64,000 nt of DNA from positions 1,240,001-1,304,000 of the forward strand of contig OY744468.1 of the NCBI GenBank assembly GCA_963556145.1. The letters run 5' to 3'. Below the pieces are notes generated by a model that saw nothing but the letters and a program-made list of their open reading frames with translations, did not search any database and was not told where the DNA came from. This stretch comes from Hygrocybe punicea. Taxonomy: Eukaryota; Basidiomycota; Agaricomycetes; Agaricales; Hygrophoraceae. Below, one piece after another: positions 55,008-64,000 of this stretch (position 1 is its first letter; every line of letters starts with the position of its first letter). The position numbers and the translations under genes are program-made.

Positions 55008-57984
55008 ATGTTCTACCAATGCCACGACCTACCCGCGCTCTCGGATGATGTACAGGAAGGATTCGAGGTAAGCGTGAATGATAAATCTGCCGACCAACTG
55101 ACACATTAACAATGTGCAGGATAACCACGATGTTCCCTCACTCTCAGATGATGTACAGGACGAATTCAAGGTAAGCGTGTGAACTTTCAGTCTGCCAACC
55201 AACGGACACGTTAACAGCATGCAGGGCAACAGTAGAGGCTCTGTTGACGTGACTGTCAACTCGATAACAAGTGGTATTTGCAAGATGACTCTGCAATCTG
55301 CATCAGAGGTATGCCACAAAGTTTGCCGATGTAGTTATCAATAACATTGCTTTGCAGCATATTCAATGCGAGACGGAGGAATCTCTCACCGAGAAAGTGT
55401 TTAGGCTAACGCTACAGGATAACCTTACGACTCCAACTCTGATGAACGGTGTGCCATTCTGGGGCTCCCAGACGTCATCACCGTTTACGCTTCCGAACGA
55501 AAGTACCACCCACGCCACTCATGCCCCCACCGCAGCAACAGCTGTTGTGCAAGAGTCTACTTCAAGCATTACCACTGACGCTATTCCTCATGCTTCACAA
55601 TATGACCGACTTTTGTTATTTGATCACGAAATAGAGCTCAATCTGGCCGGTGTCGAACAACTCCTCGACGGGCTATCCCATCCTACTGGGTCCGCGTCAC
55701 GAGGCGTAATTGGTTCTCTGGAGGAGCACAGACGCTGGATGGTGGCTACAATTCAGGTCGTACATGTGATGGATATTTGTCAAGATGAGCCGACTCTAGA
55801 TCTCCAGAGAGCCATGTTGTCAAATTTGGCTGTTTTTTGGGATGGGATTGATGATTGCTTGAGAACCCTCAAAGCCAGAACTTCGGATTCAACAGGACCT
55901 GAGATCATTTGTGATACTCGTATGTGTGACAATTACCTGTCCCCGGGAAAGACTGAGACGCTTATGCAGCTTGTTAGAACACTTCTTTAGTAACTCTCTT
56001 CGTAAAGCCCAGCCACTTACACTCATCTCCGTGTTCATCGTACTGGTTCTCAACATTTTTGGGCACGTCACACGCCCTTGGTGCAATGTCGTCCTTGGTC
56101 TTTTAAAGGTTCTCCTGAGAACGGCTTTTGGAACGTCAGAACGCGAAAAAAAGATCTTAGATCGTTTCCCGAAAGACATGCGCACCGTCCGAGCCCTGTT
56201 CAATCTTGAGGCGTCCACCACAATTTACGCATGCTGTCCGAAGTGTTCTGCTCTGCACAAGCCGGAAGAGAAAGGAAAACTTTTGGTCTATCCTGCCCGT
56301 TGTCAACATAGTCGGCTTCAAGGGGGGAAAGTATGCAGGACACGGTTAGTAAAGCAAGCGGTCCACAATGGGGAGAGTGTCAGGACACCAATACGACCGT
56401 TTGCAGTTCAAAATTTTGACCGCTTTGTTGCTGGATTACTCAGTCGACCGGGGATGGAAGAGGCAATGGATCGAGGTACAATCTTCCGCCAGCAGAATGA
56501 CATGTGGGATATCAAGGACGGTAGTGGAATCGTTGAGCTCCAAGGACCGGATGAACAGCTGTTCATGGATGGTTTGAAGCGATCCGAGCTCCGTCTAGCA
56601 TGGAGTCTCTCAGTTGACTGGTTCAACCCTTACCTGAATAAAGTGGCTGGAAAGGTGGGGTCTGTCGGATCAATCGCCATGGCTTTGCTGAACCTTCCCC
56701 CGAGTCTTCATTACAAGCCCGAGAACCTGTACCTTATGGGTGTCATCCCTGGACCAAAGGAACCTTCGCTTGATGAAGTAGATCACTTTCTCGCTGTCCT
56801 TGTGGAAATGCTTTTGCCGTCTTGGCAAAAGGGGACGTGGTTTACCCACACTCACCGCAATCCAAATGGTCGAATGGTCCAGTCGGCCATTGCGGTTTCT
56901 GTGAATGATCTCGTCGCAGCTCGCAAAGTTTACGGTTTTGCGTCACATTCTGCCACCATATTTTGTGCGATGTGTCGTCTTACCAAGGCTGAGATCAACA
57001 ATTTTGATATCTCGACTTGGCCAAGACAACTAACTCATGAGGAGTATGTCCAAGCAGCAGAAGATTGGCAGGCTGCCCGTACTCAAACAGCGAGGAAGTG
57101 GCTATACCGGCAAAATGGGGTTCGATGGTCTGTGTTATCAAAACTTCCTTATTGGAACCCTTTCCAAAGCATAGTTGTTGACTGCATGCATAACTTTTTC
57201 CCGGGACTTGTTCAGTTCCACTTTCGACAGGTCATTGGCATTGATCACTCATTGGAAAAGTATCATGTATTGGACGATCAACCTGTTGACGAGAAGCACA
57301 TGAAGAAGGCCAGAAAAGTACTTCTATCTAATCCAAGTGTTGGCGCACTCCGATGCCTCACACTTCCTGTGTTAAAGTGCCTGTGCATGGAAAATGAGGT
57401 GCCACTGCCTGGCCGGATTAACGGGCGACTTGTTTGTAAAGCCGACGTCATCATTGCACTGTTGGTACGTAGCCCCAAGAATACAGACCCAGAGAATCAA
57501 ACTAATTGCGGCCTAGTCTCACCAAGTTAATCAGCCGAGCGACGACTCCATGGTAGTCGATGAGGATGCTCCCTCATGCAATGATGATGCCGAGCCCCTA
57601 ATCATTGGAAATGAGTATGTTGCCGATGGCACAGAGGTACCAACCAAGGAGCAAACCGAGGAAAACGACCGGTACTAGCTGCTTACGAAGGAGGAGCTGC
57701 TTCAAATCTGCAAACATCTACAAAACGTCATTCGCCCGTCTTGGCATTGCGGTCCCCCGAAAAATCTTGGCGAGCCTGGACATGGGAAACTTAAGGCCGA
57801 TCAATGGCGATCATGTATCAAATTTGACCTTCCGGTTTCTCTGGCACAGCTTTGGTCAGCTGACCAAGGCGGAAAAGATAAATGGGTGCTTCGCCGTCGG
57901 AAATTGGTACACAGCACTATGCTTCTCGCTACGGCGATTCGCTGGGCCACTTCGCATACATCAGGAAAAACACTAATGCTCTGA
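55008..57984 (+). CDS. CACTA/EnSpm tnp2-family transposase
   Basis: Exons 55008-55067, 55120-55170, 55225-55308, 55358-55919, 55978-57464, and 57535 onward, all in consistent frame. The first exons are micro-exons (CHDLPALSDDVQEGFE; DNHDVPSLSDDVQDEF). The transposase core has IYACCPKCSALH (zinc motif), LRLAWSLSVDWFNPYLNKVA with the first catalytic aspartate, ENLYLMGVIPGPKEPSLDEV, FASHSATIFCAMCRLTKAEI, and VVDCMHNFFPGLVQFHFRQV with the second. Near the end, ELLQICKHLQNVIRPSWH and GKLKADQWRSCIKFDLPVSL are standard tnp2 words. A TAG at 57676-57678 is either a nonsense codon or removed by a 45 bp GTACCA...TAG intron. The usual C-terminal part (about 200 residues after LPVSL) appears cut off at 57984. 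The product would bind and cut CACTA ends in the nucleus; this copy is probably recently inactivated. Confidence 0.75.
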
Positions 57985-58150
57985 GGCACTCTGAGAGAGT
58001 CTCAGAGCCGCTCAGAGTGAGGAAAGCACCAAAGCCGCCAGAGCACTCTGAGTGGCTCTGAGAGCAACCTGCTTGAGGCTCTCTGCTCTGAGAGCACTTT
58101 AGAGCACTTTAGAGCAGCGTTAGAGCTGCGTTTGAGCTGTACAGAGTGCT
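57978..58150. repeat. CTCTGAG/GAGCACT-rich tract
   Basis: About 170 bp with more than ten overlapping copies of GAGCACTCTGAG-like words in both orientations (for example CACTCTGAGAGAGTCTCAGA, GAGCACTCTGAGTGGCTCTG). It begins at the point where tnp2 similarity ends. Confidence 0.8.
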
Positions 58151-58310
58151 CTGAAAGCCTGGTTTTTCTGCTTTTATTTACTCTGATTTACTCTGATTCA
58201 CCCAGATATAAGTCATCTAAATTTGAATATAGTAAACGCAACATTGGTGGAAAGAGACTTCTAAATAAAGAGCAAAGGAGAAAGAACTCTTCTGAGCAGC
58301 CACTGCACTT

Positions 58311-60248
58311 CTATACCAATGCTGATTGTTCCAGCTGCGCGAAATCAACGTCATCAAGATCCCTGTTTTCTGTGTCTTGAGCATGAATTGCGGCGTATTT
58401 GGAGTTTTTCCTGTGGAAATGTGCATCAGAAACATCCTCCTGGTTAAACACTTCCTACATGACGGTCTGAAACAAGGTCTTCATCTTCTTCTCCGTCCAT
58501 GTTGGAGACTTCTTCTTCAAAGTTCCCCATGTAGCTTGATGATGAGCATATCTACTCAGATCACACTTTAAGATAACTTAGCATATCAGTAGTTTCATCA
58601 CTTTACCTTGAACTAGCGACTTTGTGGCTGAATTGTAAGTGGATATACTCCCCGCTCGCCCACTCCATCAATGCATTCTCAACCTAGGGTAAAGGTTATC
58701 CAGTTGTACACATCATGTGAAGTGACATAAACACGTACCGCAGTAACAACTGCCAGGATTACAGCCTCCGGTATCTTCTTCTGAGCGACCATGGCCATAT
58801 ATGCTTGGATATCAGCCTTACCCTTTCCACACCACTGAGTTCTGATGATGTCGCCAATTATAGGATGACCAAATGGCTCTGGATTTACCACTTCTCGTTT
58901 CTGTTTTGTGAGAATGGCCCATCAGTCTTCTCTCATTGAAAGCGTATTGAAACTTGCCTCCATGTTGACTTCACCACGTGTGAACTTCGACCCATCCAAA
59001 ACCCAACGTATCACATTCTCTATTTCACTTTTTGACATGTTACCTGGAATGCCAAAGTGGCCAGCAATGCCGGCTTTGGCCTTTGCCTTGAGGTCGCCCC
59101 TTAAACCAGTTATCGCATAACCAACCTGATCACCGTGTTAGCTCAACAGCCTACAACCTCACCTGAAAACCCACGTATTCCATCAAATTATCCTGATAAT
59201 CTGGATCATCACGCGCCTTTTCCAAAGCTTCACGAAGCGACTGACTATCCTTCACAGCTTGTTGAATGGATTCCCAAATGAAGGCATCCTTGTCCTTAGG
59301 GAATGCATGGGTCAAAGCAATCTTCTCTCTTGCCGTAGATTTGCCTGCATTTGCTAGACGCATTCCTCGTGGTGTGAAATTGTTCTTGGTTAGCTTTTCA
59401 GAGTGCCCCAGCTGAGATGTAGTGGTACGAGATGCCAGGTGCCACTGGGAGCGTGTACCCCTCCTGGATGTCTGGCCCTGGTCTTCATCTTCAAAGGTAA
59501 CAGCGATCTATAATTGACCTTTAGCAGTACTATGCTCCCTATCATGAAGAGATTACCTACACCATTTCCTATCACATTCTCATCCAGGCATCCATTCTGC
59601 TCATTCATATTCGCATTCTCATCGTCTGGAAGAAGGGTTAACATGCAGTAATTTGAAAAGGAGGAGACCGACGGTTGAAGTCATCATCGTCACCCAGCAG
59701 CTCATCACCCAGAACGGCATGCAGGTCTTCCTCATCAGTGTCCAGGACTAGATTTAACTTGTGCTTCTTGCCTGTAGGAACTCTCTCCTCTTCCTCGTCG
59801 CTGTCCAGGACTACATTTAACTTCTGCTTCTTGCCCGTAGGAACTCTCTCCCCTTCCTCATCCTCACTATCATCCTCCTCAGCCATCATCTCCGCATTGC
59901 GCTTGCGTACCACTCCGTGTAGTTGTTAATAAATATAAGTAAAAACATGATAAATGTGAACGTACGTGCATCTTCTTCCTCCTGCAACTGAGCAGCTGAT
60001 TGTGACTTCATCTTAGCCTGAAACTGCTTCCAGAGCTTCAAGTCAGCAGTAGACAGGTTATCAATTGAGATACTTGAAGAATCAATTGCAGAGTCATCCT
60101 GAGATTCATCGTTGGCACGAGGCTTTGATTTTGGTTTGGGTTTGGGTTTTGGTTTAGGCTTGGGCTTGGGCTTCGAAACAGGCTCCGTTGCCTTCACACC
60201 ATGTGAAGAAGCTGAGAGCTTCCTGCGTTTGGATGTCGACCTTGTCAT
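58311..60248 (-). CDS. DUF6532-like fungal protein with charged N-terminus
   Basis: Starts MTRSTSKRRKLSASSHG at 60248, with a (KP) repeat KPKPKPKPKPKPKPKSKP, then LKLWKQFQAKMKSQ. The next exon has two tandem GERVPTGKKQKLNVVLDSDE / ERVPTGKKHKLNLVLDTDEE repeats. Later exons: RLANAGKSTAREKIALTHAF, KDKDAFIWESIQQAVKDSQS, DDPDYQDNLMEYVGFQ, VGYAITGLRGDLKAKAKAGI, VNPEPFGHPIIGDIIRTQWC, KIPEAVILAVVTA and a final FAQLEQSALV with TAG at 58311-58313. The order 'FIW.SIQ..., YV.....RG.LK, PF.HPII...' is what I know as DUF6532, a common Agaricomycete domain without known activity. The exon around 58.92 kb shows a possible stop (MRED*WAILTKQ) that an intron may remove. Confidence 0.6.
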
Positions 60249-60338
60249 GAGGTAATGAAAGTTGGAAAGTCAACCGAAAGTCAACCTAAACACACCAAGG
60301 ACAAACAAATAAAAAGTCAATTGGCGTAAATAAAATTA

Positions 60339-63300
60339 TCAATACATGTAATCGTGTCCCATCCAATGATTACGATTATCTACCCAACTCTGCCCTGCGT
60401 TGTCTGAATGTAGAACTATAGATGCCCTGACACCCTGATAGTGGAGATTGAAGTGAGTGATTTTACCGGAGGGAAAGACCACAACGTCGCCGTTACGCAA
60501 GCGCACCACCAAACCCAGTTCCTGTAAACAAAGCTCACCACCTACATGATCTCCTATAACCAAAACCAGACAGACACGGCGATCCTTCACGTCCCTGTGA
60601 CAGCGTGTGATGGCGTTGATGTTAAGGACGAAACCGCTGAATGGATGAGAGGGAGAAGCTTCCTTGCCAGGAAGCACGTCCACAAACATGGAAAGATCTT
60701 CATAAATTTCAGGAAGTCGTCCAGTCAGCTAATAGGATCACATGAGTACTCCCAGAGCAGGAAAATAAAGTGACAATGAAATTAACCTTTTCTTCTACCC
60801 ACCAAAAAAACTCTTCGAAGGAATTGCAAAGGTTGGTATATTCTCTAGTATGTTCCATGAGCTCCTTAGAGACTCTAGGAATGAGTTGATAGTAATTCGT
60901 CTTAGAGGCCCCTTTGCGACGTAGCAGGTAAGGGTGCACGTCAGACGGTGCACCATTGCCCTATTCAAAGGCATCAGTAAGATTAGTAATTGTCCACACA
61001 TGGTTCACCTACGCGTGGGCCGTTGCGAATGTACATGTCTAGATGAATGGAGGGAAACTTAAACCCAAGTGAAGCAGCCGAACTATCCACGTGAACCAGG
61101 GAAGGGCCACTCTCGACAAGCAAGGCATTCCGAACGTTACGTTCCAACGACGTACGCATGTCCTGGGGCATATCACCCCAGACAAACACACCAAGTGAAC
61201 CGTCTGAGCCGTTGATACGAACTTCCTTACTGTCAGCAGGTAGACATCAGCAAGTGATAACATGGAAAGAAAGGCTAAGCTGACCCCTCAAATATCTTTT
61301 CATCCATCAAAACATAGTTATTGGCTCCCTTCACCCCGTTGTCGTCGTATAGCTCAGACATCTAAAGGTACGATCAATTCCAGTACTTTGTGATGACTTC
61401 AAAGCCTTACCGTACATGCAAAATCAGCACCATCCTGGGGAACCTGGGCTGCAGCGGCATAGCTTCTTTGCTCATCCGTATAAAGTTTCCTAGCACCCTT
61501 TTCCCTGGGGTACGGAACTGCTAAGTTCTGTCTAGCTTGTTGATTGAAGCATGTGTTCAGGACCACGTAGTTGGGCGCCCTGTCATCTGGAAAATGAAAC
61601 TCATCCATCAGCAGAGGTGCCTGCAAGTTGTCAGAGTCACTGATGAGTGGATTTTGAGGGTTCGGGTCGTCACTGTCAGAATCAGAGAAGGGTGACGGTG
61701 GACGTTCGGAAGGAACCAATCCCCGCGATACGTATGACAAGAGTAGATTCTGATTCATTACATGGAGAGGTGCTGGGTCAGCCGACGGCCCCACCTGAGG
61801 CTCTAGGCATTGCGCCCAGATTTCACGGTTCTGCGTGAGCGACATGAAAGAGCTATCGCGGTCAGGTCACTATTTGATCAAGGGGTTAAACTGATCACTT
61901 ACTTCTTTTGGATGCTGTCAAAAAATTTATCTGACATATCCAAGTCAGAACAATCGACGTCTCCCATCATGTTGGTATCATTTAGCAGACTATGAGGGAA
62001 CATTGTGGAAAGTCTTAAGGGGATGTTACGGCGCAGGTAGTCGATGAGTGGAATAAGGCGTTGGCAAATATCCTTCCCCGCATCACTATCTGATGAAAGA
62101 CCTGAAAAGAGTCGAAAGAGGAGCAGATCCACCGCTACTTACCTGGGTCAGGCCAGCGAAGCGCATTTGATATGGCGTAAATTTCATCGAACTTCATCTG
62201 GGAAATTGCAGCCCTTTGGTTTTTGGTGGCTATAATCATTAGACAATAGACAGATCCTGCGAGGTGGTGGTTTCAGAGTCTGATGATAGGCAGAGGGACT
62301 ACTCACCTGTGCCTGCAATCGAAGCGAACTTTGTGCCAATGCCTACCCACGTGCGAAATGTTGATAAAGATGGCCCTCCGTCCATTCCTGAGACGTAATG
62401 ATGGAAGACGTTACCCGTAGACTTAAGCCCTTTCGTCCACATGACGCTGGGAAGCTTGTGAGTATATGCAAGCACCTATAGTAAGGGCGACTCGCTAGTC
62501 TGTTTTCGCAGCTAACTGTACCATATTAATCATCATAATAAACTCGAGCCCCGCAGCCATTTCCGGGCTATGTTTGCATCGAAGGACGAGCGACTGCAGA
62601 GAATCCGTGACAAAAGCCGCGTTCTCGCCCTCCCAAACACCACCTGCCACCAAAGCTTGCATGGACTGGATCCAGGACCGTGTGGATGCGTTTGACAAGT
62701 TGCTGATCGCACCTTGTGATAGATTGGAGATGGTCTCGGAGGCACGAGCTCCCAAAATGTGAACCGGCTGATCTGTGACCTCCCAACCCTTTTGCTGCTT
62801 CCCTTTGCTCTTGGTCTTTTTCCGGTGCTTCGTACCCCCTCGGTTGCACTCACCGTTCCGGTTAACTGCGGATGCTGCGGTGGCACCATAAGGATTTGAG
62901 TCTTTCCGCCTATCAATACGGTTTGAACAGCGTAGCTCCGAACTGTTTACGTTGATATAGCAGCCAGGTAGCCGTGCAGGTGAGTCTTCCGGTGCGTCGT
63001 ATACGGCTTCGGCGTTAGCATCTCTGGTGACCTGGATGTGGGAAGCATCAGATGCCTAAGGAATGACTTCCACCAAAAAGCACTCACAACAATGGAATAA
63101 GCCGCATCCGTATCGAGGTTAGCAGTCTGTGAGAAGGAGTGGAGCTGAACATGTGAACGGTCAGATGTCCCAGGGATGGAAATTCTCACCTTATCTGCAA
63201 CGATGTGAGCAGTGCCATGGCCAAATCCCTGCTGGTTAATATTGAGACAGGGCCTATCTGCCACGGCAGCAACAGAAAAGTGCGGCAGGGTTTCAGGTTG

Positions 63301-63453
63301 AAGGGCGACTAAAGGAGTAGCGTATGTCGGAAACGTTGGTGAATATAACGATTCCAGTTTCTGGTATATTGCAAATATTCCTGGTGGAAGACTGTCAGTG
63401 CGTTCACGGAAGAAATAAAGCAGGTCCATGAGCTCCGTCGGAGAAACGTCCAT
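60339..63453 (-). CDS. Large protein with 2OG-Fe(II) oxygenase-like C-terminus
   Basis: Starts MDVSPTELMDLLYFFRERTD at 63453. Exons continue QPETLPHFSVAAVADRPCLN, a basic stretch HRKKTKSKGKQQKG, SQGAISNLSNASTRSWIQSM, MDGGPSLSTFRTWVGIGTKF and DKFFDSIQK. A GTAAGT donor at about 61904 can join in frame to SFMSLTQNREIWAQCLEPQV, so the two halves are treated as one gene. The C-terminal region has NAITRCHRDVKDRRVCLVLV (HxD iron motif), GGELCLQELGLVVRLRNGDV and KITHFNLHYQGVRASIVLHS (distal H and R), the double-stranded beta-helix signature of 2OG-Fe(II) dioxygenases; the layout resembles basidiomycete TET/JBP-like proteins. Substrate unknown (nucleic acid or protein). Stop after GHDYMY at 60339-60341. 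If the junction is wrong, it is two adjacent genes (63453 to about 61899, and 61845-60339). Confidence 0.6.
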
Positions 63454-63475
63454 AGTAAGTACACGCTGCAGCGAG

Positions 63476-63531
63476 GTGTCCCAAAAAGGTGCACCTTTTA
63501 CGGCGAAAAAATGTGCACCTTTTTGGGACAC
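63476..63531. repeat. 19 bp perfect hairpin in a divergent promoter
   Basis: GTGTCCCAAAAAGGTGCAC and its exact inverse flank an 18-base centre that is itself partly complementary (CTTTTA...AAAAAAT). It lies 23 bases upstream of the ATG at 63453 and about 180 bases from the ATG at 63710. It could be a tiny MITE remnant or a regulatory hairpin. Confidence 0.75.
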
Positions 63532-63709
63532 CACGTGAATCTTCGGCCACGCTACCGGTACCTAACTGAATGTCCCTTCATCAAAGCAAGTATAAGGAGG
63601 GGAACGCCAGTAGGTAAGAACCAAAGCAAAAAGATTGGGCGCATTGCAAACTTACCTACGTATCTCCATAGCAAGAGGGATGGCTACGTTGGAGACATAC
63701 GTCCCTAGC

Positions 63710-64000
63710 ATGATCTTTCCACTACCCTCAGACCATCAATTCACCAAGATCTCGACGTCGACATCCACCGCCCCATACAACATTAGCATACCACCCCCAA
63801 ATCAGGAAGGACGACCGGCTTTCATGGTCCATGATCATTCTTTACCGAATTGTATGCTGGCTTCATTGTGTGCCTACCTTCAAAGTGCCCCAGGCCGACA
63901 TCTAGCCCCCTCCACTGTACTGGTTCAAGCAATTGCCGGCCTGGAGAGGTCCCTCCGGAATTACCTCCTAGACCACAAATCGTCGTCTAGCCTCCTTTTC
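63710..64000 (+). CDS. Unknown gene, 3' end beyond the window
   Basis: ATG at 63710 (MIFPLPSDHQFTKISTSTST) after an in-frame TAG. The frame stays open for all 97 codons to the last base. Blocks: NISIPPPNQEGRPAFMVHDH, LPNCMLASLCAYLQSAPGRH, APSTVLVQAIAGLERSLRNY and LLDHKSSSSLLF. Serine/proline-rich N-terminus, then a predicted helical segment. No domain recognised. It is divergently arranged with the 2OG-oxygenase-like gene, with 256 bp between the two ATGs. Confidence 0.5.
   Translation, partial: MIFPLPSDHQFTKISTSTSTAPYNISIPPPNQEGRPAFMVHDHSLPNCMLASLCAYLQSAPGRHLAPSTVLVQAIAGLERSLRNYLLDHKSSSSLLF

Noticed and set aside
62533..62916. 127-codon minus frame overlapping the oxygenase gene
   Set aside because: Shadow frame of the exon containing SQGAISNLSNASTRSWIQSM; less consistent with splicing.

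Overview
This window looks like a repeat-rich chromosome segment of an Agaricomycete (mushroom-forming basidiomycete). The evidence is short 45-70 bp introns with GTAAGN/GTATGN donors, and protein families typical of that class: Helitron helicases with the N-terminal GCAVCG zinc motif, tnp2-type CACTA transposases, a DUF6532-like protein, a basidiomycete 2OG-Fe(II) oxygenase-like protein and an F-box protein. The species cannot be read from the sequence. Most ordinary-looking genes are embedded in, truncated by or interleaved with mobile DNA.

Layout. 0-2.4 kb: a spliced SAM-like hypothetical gene, then Tc1/mariner remnants broken by a 340 bp Helitron piece. 2.9-10.8 kb: an almost full-length autonomous Helitron on the minus strand, with a recognisable CTAG plus hairpin 3' end and a ubiquitin-protease-like C-terminal domain, inactivated by two nonsense codons and two frameshifts. 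11.8-20.0 kb and 24.6-32.2 kb: two diverged copies of a gene module (families A2/B2, A/B, D, plus ATP-grasp-like gene C in the first copy only), separated by a second truncated Helitron and decorated with foldback MITEs, an 82 bp palindromic tandem array and a dispersed hairpin repeat. 33.7-35.8 kb: a 5'-incomplete hypothetical gene.

36.0-44.8 kb: a giant inverted repeat of about 8.8 kb. Each arm carries a 44 bp minisatellite and a copy of a spliced gene for a Gln/Asp/Asn-rich protein. The centre is a nearly perfect palindrome interrupted by a 100-N gap that is very probably an assembly artefact. 45.3-58 kb: CACTA (tnp2) territory, with a short intact-frame derivative, an apparently near-intact transposase gene built from tandem micro-exons, a degenerate KOW-type accessory gene, an F-box gene lying between inverted repeats, and a WD40-membrane protein gene. 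58.3-63.5 kb: two minus-strand host-like genes (DUF6532-like; 2OG-Fe(II) oxygenase-like C-terminus). A plus-strand gene starts at 63.71 kb and runs off the window.

How the parts relate: apart from the gene blocks 49.4-53.8 and 58.3-64 kb, the logic is nesting and duplication. The best candidates for something undescribed are the duplicated A2-C-A-D module, the giant palindromic element with Q-rich genes, and the tandem micro-exon modules of the tnp2 element. All intron coordinates are inferred by eye from splice consensus and frame continuity; family calls are from motif recognition without database searches.
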